From the NCBI RefSeq assembly GCF_003313385.1, contig NZ_QMHN01000001.1, positions 1,414,097 through 1,478,096 on the forward strand: 64,000 bases of DNA, given 5' to 3'. Each line of letters begins with the position of its first letter. Positions within the stretch are counted from its first letter, which is position 1. The notes under the pieces were generated by a model. It did no database searches. It saw only the letters and a list, made by a program, of their open reading frames with translations, and had not been told where the DNA came from. Both the position numbers and the translations under genes were made by a program. The stretch comes from Pedobacter chitinilyticus (GTDB lineage Bacteria; Bacteroidota; Bacteroidia; Sphingobacteriales; Sphingobacteriaceae). This document shows, piece by piece, positions 9,143-17,288 of the stretch.

Positions 9143-10006
9143 ATGTATCCAACTAACAAAGTCCTAAAAAAAGCAAAAGCTCAATACCTATTTCTATTGA
9201 TGCTGCTTATTGGTTGTTATGCCTGTAAGAAAAGCAATACAACAACCAGTGGAACCAAGGAAGAAATGCAAGCAGTAGCGCCCCTACCGCTACTAGAAAT
9301 CAACTATGAAAATGGCATGATCAACTCGGGCATTACCAACCTTAATGTAACCGATGCCACTGCTGCAGATGCTTCCTATTTAGTTTCTCCCGGTCATAAC
9401 AATAGCAAGTATGCCATTGCCCACAAGGTTACTTTAGACGATAATGGCTATTTCTCTGACAATCATTGGCGCAGCGAAAGCGCCACTGCAAATGTAAATG
9501 AGGGGAGGCATGTTCCTGGCGACGAACGTAGATATGAATTTAGCCTATTGCTTAAGGACTGGAAACCCTATGTTGCCACTCAAGATGGAGATGCAGGCGA
9601 TATCATCTTTCAGGGAAAATTGGGCGGCGGTGGCAATCCAGCATGGTATTTAATGACCAAAAGAAATACAATTGCTTTCAGAATGCCCAATGATAATCTT
9701 CAAATCAATATCGTTAACGACTATCGACCTCATATCAATAAATGGATAGACTTTAGGATAGACATGCTTTGGTCAAATACAGCTACTGGCTATTATAAAG
9801 TTTTTGTAAAACTACCTGGAGAAACCGAATACCAGAAAATGTATGAGGTAACGAACTTTAAAACCTTTAATCCCGACAATCCAGAGGCCAAGTTAGGTTA
9901 CTTAAAATGGGGCTTATATAGGCCAGCCTCATCAACCGCCAACAACGACGTACCTACCCGCATCATCTGGCATGATGATATAAAAGTGTACAAACTCCCG
10001 CTATAA
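9143..10006 (+). CDS. lipoprotein with heparin-lyase-I-like (PF14099-type) jelly roll
   Basis: 287 residues. Lipobox LLIGC gives lipidation at C25, so it is likely membrane-anchored and possibly surface-exposed. The rest looks like the beta-jelly-roll of heparin lyase I and related lyases (PF14099): HWRSESATANVNEGRHVPGDERRYEF, a core strand WIDFRIDMLWSN, and KLGYLKWGLYRPASS, which parallels the C-terminal YFKFGIYRVGNS of P. heparinus heparinase I as I recall it. A full lyase is about 380 residues, so this is a short version. A catalytic set was not identified, and it could be a binding protein or a lyase with different specificity. Last gene of the rightward run; its 3' end overlaps the convergent small ORF by 6 nt. 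Confidence 0.7.
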   Translation: MYPTNKVLKKAKAQYLFLLMLLIGCYACKKSNTTTSGTKEEMQAVAPLPLLEINYENGMINSGITNLNVTDATAADASYLVSPGHNNSKYAIAHKVTLDDNGYFSDNHWRSESATANVNEGRHVPGDERRYEFSLLLKDWKPYVATQDGDAGDIIFQGKLGGGGNPAWYLMTKRNTIAFRMPNDNLQINIVNDYRPHINKWIDFRIDMLWSNTATGYYKVFVKLPGETEYQKMYEVTNFKTFNPDNPEAKLGYLKWGLYRPASSTANNDVPTRIIWHDDIKVYKLPL

Positions 10007-10210
10007 TTTCTTATTTCCCGATACTATCGTATCCAATTTTCCCTGCAACTTTACAAAGCGGCTCGGAAAATTGGATTTACAGCAGCTTCTCACCTCATTT
10101 TTCTTAGTAATCGGCCATCCCTTCATCTTTTGGGGAGACGGCTTACAAGTAATGATCATCACGCTGCTCATCAATATCCACCCCATGCTAAAAAGTCTAT
10201 TCCTATTCAT
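10001..10210 (-). CDS. small Cys-rich lipoprotein ORF downstream of the FGE gene (possible FGE N-terminal remnant)
   Basis: 69 codons, ATG at 10210, two nt after the stop of the formylglycine-generating enzyme gene, so it could be translationally coupled. The N-terminus MGWILMSSVMIITCKPSP looks like a lipoprotein signal (lipobox MIITC), followed by RSCCKSNFPSRFVKLQGK. A CC-x4-PSRF motif of this kind is, as I recall, found between signal peptide and catalytic domain in many Bacteroidota FGE-family proteins, and the neighbouring FGE lacks it. The ORF may therefore be a displaced or truncated FGE N-terminus, or a genuine small partner protein. Its 3' end overlaps the convergent lyase-like gene by 6 nt. 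Expression is unproven. Confidence 0.45.
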   Translation of the reverse strand: MNRNRLFSMGWILMSSVMIITCKPSPQKMKGWPITKKNEVRSCCKSNFPSRFVKLQGKLDTIVSGNKKL

Positions 10211-10212
10211 CG

Positions 10213-11226
10213 CTACTTAACAAGATCTTTCACACACCTAAATCCTAAATTATTCGAAGCACTATTAATTTCGCCCTTGCCCCTACTCCCCGCTTTATAG
10301 CGGTTACAATACTCATCACTACATAAAAAAGAACCGCCACGCTGTACACGCTTAACTAAATTCGGTTCTTGTGGATCATAACTATCAGCAGGACCTTTCG
10401 GATTTTCCTTCGGACTATGCTGATAATAATCTGGTCGGTAATAATCAGCACACCATTCCCATACGTTGCCCTCCATATCATAAAGGCCAAAAGCGTTGGC
10501 AGGATATGATTTCACCTCGGCAACGCCTTTAAACCCATCATCTTTGGTGTCGTTGTTCGGAAAGTTGCCCTGAAATATATTGGCTTGCCATTTACCCTCA
10601 GGTTTTAACTCCGTACCCCAGTAATAAGGCAACTGCTCCTTTCCAGCCCTGGCAGCATACTCCCATTCGGCCTCCGTTGGCAAGCGCTTCCCCACCCATT
10701 TGGCATAAGCTTCCGCATCGGTATAGCTGACGTGTACTACTGGTTCATTAGGGTCGTTTTTGCTGTTAGCACCAAAAGGTGTTTTCCAATTGGCTCCTTT
10801 CACATATTTCCACCATTGAAGCGGATTATCCAACGAAACTGGTTCCTTAGATGGCAAGAAAACAGCAGAACCTGCAACAAGATCTGCCAAAGGCACACCT
10901 GGAAAGTCCTTAGGGTCAATCTCCCTTTCGGCAATAGTTACATAACCAGTAGCCGCCACAAATTTTGCAAACTGCTCGTTTGTCACCTCATGTTCATCCA
11001 TCCAAAAATCATTTAAATGAACGTTATGTATGGGCAGAGCATCTGCAAAACTAGGATCATCAGAACCCATGGCAAATTCACCACCTTTAACCAATACCAT
11101 CCCATCCTGTATAATGATGTCTCTCTTAGTGGGCGAAGTATCATTAGACCGCTCTTTTGTACGCCCTCCACAAGAAAATATGATTAAACTAAGCGTTACC
11201 GTTAAAAAAATCAAATTACTTCTCAT
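10213..11226 (-). CDS. formylglycine-generating enzyme (sulfatase-modifying factor) family lipoprotein
   Basis: 337 residues, ATG at 11226. Lipobox IFSC at C19 predicts export and lipidation. The FGE-sulfatase domain starts at GMVLVKGGEFAMGSDDP and includes FWMDEHEVTNEQF, VSYTDAEAYAKWVGKRLPTEAEWEYAARAG and YDMEGNVWEWCADYY. It ends with RVQRGGSFLCSDEYCNRYKAGSRGK. The two cysteines C302 and C307 have the spacing of the copper-binding active-site pair of aerobic FGE (C336/C341 in the human enzyme), so it should convert a sulfatase Cys to formylglycine. No sulfatase is in this window, but heparin-type loci usually carry them, and one could lie beyond the left edge (inference). It could instead be a non-FGE member of the superfamily, but both cysteines argue for activity. 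Confidence 0.85.
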   Translation of the reverse strand: MRSNLIFLTVTLSLIIFSCGGRTKERSNDTSPTKRDIIIQDGMVLVKGGEFAMGSDDPSFADALPIHNVHLNDFWMDEHEVTNEQFAKFVAATGYVTIAEREIDPKDFPGVPLADLVAGSAVFLPSKEPVSLDNPLQWWKYVKGANWKTPFGANSKNDPNEPVVHVSYTDAEAYAKWVGKRLPTEAEWEYAARAGKEQLPYYWGTELKPEGKWQANIFQGNFPNNDTKDDGFKGVAEVKSYPANAFGLYDMEGNVWEWCADYYRPDYYQHSPKENPKGPADSYDPQEPNLVKRVQRGGSFLCSDEYCNRYKAGSRGKGEINSASNNLGFRCVKDLVK

Positions 11227-11462
11227 CTATAATATCCCGTAAATTTAGTGTACCAAGCTACAAGAAACTGAAATATAAATTATTCATTATTGACTTTTTA
11301 TCTTTCAAAGAGGTTGAAAAATATCCAACAAAGGTTTATTTAATAAAAATAAAGAATGTGATGAAAATAAAGCTGAACACACTCCCGAAGAGTCGGTACA
11401 GGCACCGTCGAGATAACCAGAAAGAAAGTGATGGCATTGAAACCTCTCCCTAACCCTGCTAG

Positions 11463-11747
11463 TTACTCTAGGTTCAGCTCCTTAAAAAGCTCTTTGGTAA
11501 TCATTTTAGTGTTATAGGCCAAATGTTCCCAATTGCAATGAAGAATATGTATGGGATAGGGAATGCCATTTACCCTTTTGGTTAGGTCCATACTAATTAC
11601 CGAATTCTCTTTCAAGCCTTCTTCACCTTCTAGCAATCCAAAAAGCTGGTTGGCAAAATGTTCATCGGTCCCCAAATAAAATCTTGCATAGGTTTCTAAA
11701 CCTTTAATGGTTTTCATGTTCAACGAAATCTCAAAAGAAATCTTCAT
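11463..11747 (-). CDS. small protein of unknown function
   Basis: 94 residues from the ATG at 11747 (a GTG one codon further is also possible). No family recognised. The sequence has a compact alpha/beta look: KISFEISLNMKTIKGLETYARFYLG, then acidic LLEGEEGLKENSVISMDL, a segment YPIHILHCNWEHLAYN, and a charged C-terminal helix. No signal peptide, so probably cytoplasmic. It lies downstream of the Hsp20 gene on the same strand, but a strong terminator separates them, so it may depend on read-through or on a weak promoter of its own. Coding seems likely from the balanced composition. Confidence 0.6.
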   Translation of the reverse strand: MKISFEISLNMKTIKGLETYARFYLGTDEHFANQLFGLLEGEEGLKENSVISMDLTKRVNGIPYPIHILHCNWEHLAYNTKMITKELFKELNLE

Positions 11748-11760
11748 CACGCCTCATTAG

Positions 11761-11787
11761 AAAAAAAGAGCCACCTAATGGCAGCTC
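11761..11787 (-). terminator. rho-independent terminator of the Hsp20 gene
   Basis: On the minus strand the hairpin GAGCTGCC-ATTA-GGTGGCTC (two G-T pairs) is followed directly by TTTTTTT. It lies just after the stop of the Hsp20 gene. Confidence 0.85.
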
Positions 11788-11809
11788 CTTGTTTTAATGT
11801 TCCAATTAC

Positions 11810-12250
11810 TTATTTAATTTCAATTTGACGGCTAATCGTTTTTGCCTCTTCCCTTTTCGGAATAGCGATGGTTAAAACGCCGTCGTTATAAGTTGCATTG
11901 ATCCCATGCTCATCTGCCGTTTCGGGCAAGGTAAAAGAGCGAACGAAAGCATTATAGCTATATTCCATTTTGGTATAGCTTCTTCCATCGGCTTTGTTTT
12001 CTGTCGTCTGCTCTACGGAAACAGTTAACACGTTTCTTTCAAGATTGATCTTGAAATCTTGCTTTTTGAGGCCTGGAGCAGCAAGTTCAACATGATAATG
12101 GTCGGCACTTTCACTGATATTTGTGGCAGGAACCCTGCTCACCATGCGGTCATTAAAGAAAGTGTCGTTAAAAATGGATTCAAAAGCATCATTAAAGCCT
12201 GGCATTAATGATTTTTTTTGGTTGTTTGGATTAAATTTAACCAATGTCAT
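11810..12250 (-). CDS. Hsp20/alpha-crystallin small heat-shock protein
   Basis: 146 residues, typical for a bacterial small heat-shock protein. After an N-terminal arm (MPGFNDAFESIFNDTFFND) comes the alpha-crystallin domain at about 40-135: VPATNISESADHYHVELAAPGLKKQDFKINLERNVLTVSVE, with the conserved A-x-x-x-n-G-V-L-T-I motif as NATYNDGVLTIAIPKRE. The C-terminal tail SRQIEIK contains the I-x-I anchor. It is an ATP-independent holdase that keeps unfolding proteins soluble in the cytoplasm. It stands alone with its own terminator. Its start is preceded by an unusually strong Shine-Dalgarno for this phylum. Confidence 0.96.
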   Translation of the reverse strand: MTLVKFNPNNQKKSLMPGFNDAFESIFNDTFFNDRMVSRVPATNISESADHYHVELAAPGLKKQDFKINLERNVLTVSVEQTTENKADGRSYTKMEYSYNAFVRSFTLPETADEHGINATYNDGVLTIAIPKREEAKTISRQIEIK

Positions 12251-12258
12251 GGGTTTTT

Positions 12259-12265
12259 CCTCCTT
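12259..12265 (-). promoter_or_regulatory. strong Shine-Dalgarno for the Hsp20 gene
   Basis: AAGGAGG on the minus strand, 8 nt before the ATG at 12250. Other genes here generally lack such a site, as expected in Bacteroidota, so this one stands out and fixes the start. Confidence 0.7.
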
Positions 12266-12735
12266 AATTTGATTTAATGATTAAAACTTATAATTAATTA
12301 AACTTTGAACCAACGTTCACTTACACCTTTACAATCTACATGCCGTGACGTGCCAGCGGCTGTTTTCACTGAAAAAAAGTCATTTCAACTGAAAACTTAT
12401 CAGTTTTTTGATGTCAAAAATTCATTATGCAACTAAAGATTAGCGAGAAAGAGCACCGCCTTTTGGTAATTAATGCTTGGCTGCTTTAAACTGACATACC
12501 CCATTCTACCTGAATGACAACTATTATAGCACAAAAATTTAATGCTTGCGGTTTTAATTTTTTTATTGCGTTTTTTTGCGTTTTAACTTTGATTTTATTA
12601 AACTTACAGTATTGAAGTTGAGTGCCTTACCCCTATTTTTACGTTTTAATGCAACATAATGCGTTTTAACTAGTAAAGAAGCTCTTTTCTGCAATATTTA
12701 ACTAACCAAACCACACAACTATTAAATTGAATCGC
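12266..12735. other. intergenic region between hsp20 and the amidase gene
   Basis: About 470 bp with no convincing ORF. It contains a repeated decamer: GCGTTTTAAC at 12578-12587 and 12661-12670, ACGTTTTAAT at 12641-12650, and a looser GCGGTTTTAAT at 12548-12558. These lie on the promoter side of the rightward amidase gene and could be operator sites (inference). No clear -7/-33 promoter was recognised for either gene. Confidence 0.45.
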
Positions 12736-15648
12736 ATGAAAAAACTTTTACTATCATTTGCTTTCTTGGCAATTGGATTTACCACATTTGCACAAGTCAA
12801 AAGAACCAACGAAGACCTGATTAAATTGGTAGATAAAAATTTAAGCTCGCCAATCAAAAAAAGTGTCTATGGAAACGGTGATGTGTTTTTGCAAAGAAAC
12901 ATGAACGACTTTCTTGCAAACACCGACCGCGACCGGAAAGCCGCGATAGAAAAACAAAATCAATCAGCCAAGCTCCAGGGAGTTGTTATTGAATATGATC
13001 ATAGTGGCGAAGACCATGAACACCTCGCAGATATTTTAAATCGTCCGCATCCGTCTGTGGCCACAACAGAAAAATATATCGAGGACGCAGCAGCTGAATT
13101 TCGAGTACCTGCAATCATATTGAAAGCTGCCGCTCAAGTACAAAGCAATTGGGCACAAACAGGGCCCTCTTTTTATGGCTCTTACGGAATGATGGGTTTG
13201 ATTGAATCGGATAACATCAAACAAATTACACTTGCTGCAAGTTTGACTAATTTAAGTGCTGACGATATAAAAAATCAAGCCAAAGCAAATATTAGAGCCG
13301 CAGCTGCACTATTAGCCTATTACCAAAAAGGCAAACCTAAATCGGATGATTTAGCAGATTGGTTTGAGGCAACAAGAGATTTGACGGGTTTAACCAACGA
13401 AGAAATGAAGACTTCACTAGCAACAAGTTTTTACAATGTGATCAAAAACGGAAGTAAAACAGTATCGCTTTGGAGAGAGATTATTCAAATTGACGCTAAA
13501 CCAATTGTTATTCCCGAATATAAAAGCGTATCTGAAAAAAAAAATGAGCGTGTTGGAAATGTTACTCAAGCAGGCACCGATTATCCAACTGCCATCAATA
13601 GAATGACTACTTGTAATTATGCTACAGGGCGAAACGGCTATGGCATCGATTATTATTTTGTTCATTATATGGCAACCGGAACTTATGCTGGTGCCATATC
13701 CTGGTTTAGTGATTGCACCCGTACTACACCATCGAGCGCTAATTACTGTATTCGAAATTCTGATGGCGAAATATCACAGGTAGTGAGAGAAAGCGACAGA
13801 GCTTATGCACAAGGTGTAACTGGTTTTCCTCAATGGAATGGCGCAGGCATAAGTACAGAACATGAAGTTTTAGCGACCAACTTGGCCATGTGGGATAGCG
13901 AACCCATGCTAGTTGCTGCGGCAAACCTAGCCATAGATGTTTGTAATAGAAATAACATTCCAAGAGTTAGAAGAGGCGTTAATGGGGACCGTGGCATATA
14001 TGGTCATAGTGATGTTAAAGCTACCGATTGCCCTAATTTAACTACTGCACGTTGGACAAATTTATTGAACAGAATTGCCGGCGGCATTGTCATTCCGTCA
14101 GTTTCATTACCAACGCTATATTACATCACAGGTACAGCAGGTTCTAATGTCGTAAATGCAGCGTGGAAAGCCAATACTGAAACGACATTAAAAGGATATC
14201 GTTTATATTATGCCTTAGACGACGATTTTAGTGGTTGGGCCTTAGCTGCTGATGAGTCTACGTTAACAGCCACCACAACGAGTATCAGTTTAAACCCAAG
14301 TCAATTTTTAGTAGTGCCTACCACTGCCCCAGTTCATTTTAAACTTACTGCGGTTATTCCAAATGGCGTTAATCCCGATGTTGAAAGTGCGCCAAGTGAT
14401 GTTTATAGTAGAACTGCTAATACGACAACAGGGCCAAAGGTTCTTATTGTTGACGCGTTTGATCGAGTTAACGATTATAAATCAAAATCGCACAATTTTG
14501 CTGCCATTTATTTTAATACGTTAAAAGATAACGCCACCATGCGAATTAATTCTGCTGCCGACGAGATGATAGACGCAGGAACCATTTTATTAAGCGACTA
14601 CGATATGGTGTTATGGTTTAACGGTGACGAATCTGGCACTGACAAAATTTTTAATGGATCAAATAAAACAAAAGTTAAAGCTTTTTTGGATAATGGCGGA
14701 AAACTGCTCATTACAGGATCAGAAATTGCATACAACTTAAACCGGTCTGCTGCAACTGAGTACGATATACCTTTTTTGAATAACTATTTGAAGGCAAGTT
14801 ATGTGAGTGACGGCACGACCACAGACACGCCCGTATCAGGCGTAATAGGAAGTCCATTTGAGGGCGTAACACTTAATCTTGGCGAGAATTATCTAGCAAC
14901 ATATCCTGATAATATCACCCCTGTTGGCGGCGGAACAACCATTTTAAATTATAGACCCGCAGGTCGTTTTGCCGGAGTTGCGTATAAAGGTACATTTGGA
15001 TCGGGAACAATCCCTGGTGCAATTATTTATCTTGGATTCCCACTAGAGACTGCACCTCAAGCACAAATTACCACTTTTATGGCAAAAGCATTGGCCTATT
15101 TTGAGGTGACTTTGCCAGTTACACTGCTTAACTATAATGCAACACTTCAAAACACAGGAGCTGTTAAATTACAGTGGCAAACCGCTTCTGAAACTGATAA
15201 CAAAGAATTTATCATCTCCCGATCAGTAGATGGGCAGCAGTTTAATGTTGTTGGGAAAGTTGCAAGTTTTGGAAATACAACAACTGGTAATCATTATGTT
15301 TTTTATGATAAGAAACCAGTTAATGGTATTAATTATTATCGATTAGAACAACAAGATTTTAACGGTGACATCACAGGTTTAGGGGAACGAGTGGTTAATG
15401 TATCTTTAACTGATAACAAAGTAGAAGTTTATCCAAACCCAACGCAAGATATCATTAACGTTGCGTTTGTAGCAGGTCTTTATCATCAGATCCAGCTTAT
15501 AGATAACAACGGTAAAATATTGAAACAAATCTCATTAGGCAGCTCAACAACGCAAACAACTATCAGTTTAAACAATGTAGCTTCGGGCATCTACTTCCTA
15601 AAATTTAACGGTAATATACCTCTGGCAAAAAAGATTGTAAAAAACTAG
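12736..15648 (+). CDS. secreted multidomain N-acetylmuramoyl-L-alanine amidase with T9SS sorting domain
   Basis: 970 residues from ATG 12736, preferred over a TTG three codons upstream because it gives a clean signal peptide MKKLLLSFAFLAIGFTTFAQ. Segments: about 100-210 resembles a lytic-transglycosylase fold (VPAIILKAAAQVQSNWAQ, SYGMMGLIES); about 280-445 is an amidase_2/PGRP-like domain (YFVHYMATGTYAGAISWF, STEHEVLA, YGHSDVKATDCPN with zinc-ligand candidates); then a fibronectin-III-like stretch (VNAAWKANTETTLKGYRLYYALDD); a Rossmann-like domain resembling that beside xanthan-lyase proteins (KVLIVDAFDRVNDY); and a type IX secretion C-terminal domain (VEVYPNPTQDIINV to LKFNGNIPLAKKIVKN). Probably cuts peptidoglycan outside the cell or on the surface. 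Monocistronic with its own terminator. Domain edges are approximate. Confidence 0.85.
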   Translation: MKKLLLSFAFLAIGFTTFAQVKRTNEDLIKLVDKNLSSPIKKSVYGNGDVFLQRNMNDFLANTDRDRKAAIEKQNQSAKLQGVVIEYDHSGEDHEHLADILNRPHPSVATTEKYIEDAAAEFRVPAIILKAAAQVQSNWAQTGPSFYGSYGMMGLIESDNIKQITLAASLTNLSADDIKNQAKANIRAAAALLAYYQKGKPKSDDLADWFEATRDLTGLTNEEMKTSLATSFYNVIKNGSKTVSLWREIIQIDAKPIVIPEYKSVSEKKNERVGNVTQAGTDYPTAINRMTTCNYATGRNGYGIDYYFVHYMATGTYAGAISWFSDCTRTTPSSANYCIRNSDGEISQVVRESDRAYAQGVTGFPQWNGAGISTEHEVLATNLAMWDSEPMLVAAANLAIDVCNRNNIPRVRRGVNGDRGIYGHSDVKATDCPNLTTARWTNLLNRIAGGIVIPSVSLPTLYYITGTAGSNVVNAAWKANTETTLKGYRLYYALDDDFSGWALAADESTLTATTTSISLNPSQFLVVPTTAPVHFKLTAVIPNGVNPDVESAPSDVYSRTANTTTGPKVLIVDAFDRVNDYKSKSHNFAAIYFNTLKDNATMRINSAADEMIDAGTILLSDYDMVLWFNGDESGTDKIFNGSNKTKVKAFLDNGGKLLITGSEIAYNLNRSAATEYDIPFLNNYLKASYVSDGTTTDTPVSGVIGSPFEGVTLNLGENYLATYPDNITPVGGGTTILNYRPAGRFAGVAYKGTFGSGTIPGAIIYLGFPLETAPQAQITTFMAKALAYFEVTLPVTLLNYNATLQNTGAVKLQWQTASETDNKEFIISRSVDGQQFNVVGKVASFGNTTTGNHYVFYDKKPVNGINYYRLEQQDFNGDITGLGERVVNVSLTDNKVEVYPNPTQDIINVAFVAGLYHQIQLIDNNGKILKQISLGSSTTQTTISLNNVASGIYFLKFNGNIPLAKKIVKN

Positions 15649-15662
15649 CGTTAATGATTTTT

Positions 15663-15694
15663 AAAATACCGTAGGTGTTATCCTACGGTATTTT
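15663..15694 (+). terminator. terminator of the amidase gene
   Basis: Perfect 13-bp stem AAAATACCGTAGG / CCTACGGTATTTT with a 6-nt loop, 14 nt after the stop codon. Confidence 0.9.
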
Positions 15695-15955
15695 GTTTAA
15701 TTATGGCACTCAACTCTGGACAATACTCACCAAAATAAAATTTTAAAATAAGTAAATTCAACTTGTGGTTGGTGTTATCACCATACCACAAAATTATACC
15801 TCAAATGCTTGGTGACAACACCAACCAAAGGGTAAAATTATTTTATTGGCTAATGTTAGACACAAGCACCGCTATGCTAATGCTTACGCTAGGTGAAGCA
15901 TATTTTATATATTTAACTCCAACAAGTTATATATGATGAACCTACGATAAGAAAT
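15695..15955. repeat. intergenic gap with interspersed repeats
   Basis: Besides the double-hairpin repeat it holds, at about 15868-15900, a GCTATGCTAATGCTTACGCT-type motif. Degenerate relatives occur at 17058-17090, 58871-58910, 59064-59104 and 61787-61826. No gene or promoter was recognised. Confidence 0.5.
15761..15836. repeat. double-hairpin repeat, copy 1
   Basis: Begins ACTTGTGGTTGGTGTTATCACC and ends TTGGTGACAACACCAACC-AAAGGG. It has two hairpin-forming halves in inverted relation to each other. A near-identical copy lies at 17183-17258 and partial copies at 53873-53901 and 55490-55512. It is REP-like, with no coding capacity. Confidence 0.8.
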
Positions 15956-17050
15956 ATGAAAATCAAACTATCCATCCTACTCACCGTCATCTTGCAGAAC
16001 TTTGCTTTTGGTCAAGAACTGGTCACCAAAGCTTCCTTCGAAAATATCCAGTATGTTAATTCCCTAGCTTGGCATGAAGACGAAATCTATTGCGGTGGTT
16101 ATACTTTTAAAACTAAAATCAATGATGGGAACTCCGCAGATGCTTATCTAGTCAATTACGATCTGTCCCTAAAGCCAAAATGGTCCATTAAAATTGCCGA
16201 TAAGCATTACAATGAAATCGGAGCGATCATTAGGTACCAAGATAAAATATACGCTTTAGTTAGCCAAGGCAAAATGCAACCACTTGCTAAGGATCTCTTT
16301 CTTACCCTATACATTATTCTTCCCGATGGTTCCATACAGGAAAAGATACCTGTAGCTCGTACATTTTATGCGCCTTCTAATATCGCTGTTGATGGGCAGT
16401 ACCTCATATTTGGAAACACTTCCAATGCAGGGACCAGCTATTCCAGTACTTCAACACCAGAAATCATCAGGTACAACATGACTACTAAAAAAATCACTAG
16501 GCAAAAAGGTAGTCAGGGGCTTTTCTATCCCAAAAAAATCATTGCAACCAAAGCAGGCATATTCCTTTCAGACATGTACTTCACACCTAACCGACCGAAC
16601 CTGATGTCTCTTAAAAATGGAAGATACGGCGAGATTTCTCTAAAGTCAAAGAAAACGGAATACTTTCTGGACTGTTATGTGAACAAAAATATCTTAACCA
16701 CGGTATGTGTTTTCCCAGGCGTTTATGGCAACATGAACAAATACCTCAAATATTATTACCTAGACCTGGCGACCAAAAAAACAACCAGCAAGACCATCCC
16801 CTATCCAACGCTGGGTTGGGAAGATATTCGCTTCTCCACTTTTTCAACTGGCCTATCCTCTTGGCTCATCGCACAAGAAGCCAAAACAAAACAGCTAAAC
16901 TATGTGCTGTTAGATAGCAGTGGTAACGTCAAAAAAACCTTGAAATTTGATCAAGCAAACGGCAATAGCTACCAAGAATATTATATTTTTAGAGATAGTG
17001 TACTGCTCAAAGCAAACTCTAGGGGTATCCAGCTTTACAAAACGGAATAG
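15956..17050 (+). CDS. secreted protein of unknown function, beta-propeller-like
   Basis: 364 residues with a signal peptide ending FAFGQ (about 1-20). No family recognised with confidence. Repeated short strand-turn-strand blocks are visible (YVNSLAWHEDEIYCGGYTF, GAIIRYQDKIYALVSQGK, NIAVDGQYLIFGNTS, KIIATKAGIFLSDMYF, YYIFRDSVLLKANSRG), which suggests a beta-propeller or similar all-beta fold. Likely periplasmic or secreted; it lacks a lipobox and a T9SS tail. The gene stands alone, flanked on both sides by copies of the same double-hairpin repeat (15761-15836 and 17183-17258). Confidence 0.7.
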   Translation: MKIKLSILLTVILQNFAFGQELVTKASFENIQYVNSLAWHEDEIYCGGYTFKTKINDGNSADAYLVNYDLSLKPKWSIKIADKHYNEIGAIIRYQDKIYALVSQGKMQPLAKDLFLTLYIILPDGSIQEKIPVARTFYAPSNIAVDGQYLIFGNTSNAGTSYSSTSTPEIIRYNMTTKKITRQKGSQGLFYPKKIIATKAGIFLSDMYFTPNRPNLMSLKNGRYGEISLKSKKTEYFLDCYVNKNILTTVCVFPGVYGNMNKYLKYYYLDLATKKTTSKTIPYPTLGWEDIRFSTFSTGLSSWLIAQEAKTKQLNYVLLDSSGNVKKTLKFDQANGNSYQEYYIFRDSVLLKANSRGIQLYKTE

Positions 17051-17109
17051 GTATAGGCTACGCTAATGTTTGCGCTAGAGGGGGAAGCGAATATTAGTCC
17101 AGCAAAAAT

Positions 17110-17226
17110 ATGAAAAGACAGCTTTTAATTCATCCTTTATTACTTCTATTGGCTTGTAAAAGCGAGACCAAGGAATTGTTAAACTTGTGGTTGGTGTTAT
17201 CACCATACCACAAACTTATATCTTAA
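17110..17226 (+). pseudogene. 5' fragment of a lipoprotein gene ending in a repeat element
   Basis: ATG at 17110 encodes MKRQLLIHPLLLLLACKSET, a convincing lipoprotein signal with lipobox LLAC. After five more residues the frame enters the double-hairpin repeat at 17183 and stops at 17224-17226. The full ORF is only 38 codons, and its last 14 come from the repeat. It looks like a lipoprotein gene truncated by the repeat. A functional tiny lipoprotein is possible but less likely. Confidence 0.5.
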
Positions 17227-17258
17227 TTGGTTGGTGATAACACCAACCAAAGGGTAAA
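17183..17258. repeat. double-hairpin repeat, copy 2
   Basis: Starts ACTTGTGGTTGGTGTTATCACC like copy 1. Its second half is the nearly perfect palindrome TTGGTTGGTG-ATAA-CACCAACCAA, followed by AGGGTAAA. It overlaps the 3' end of the lipoprotein fragment. Confidence 0.8.
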
Positions 17259-17288
17259 TCAAATACACCTCCCTAACCCATTTTCCAC

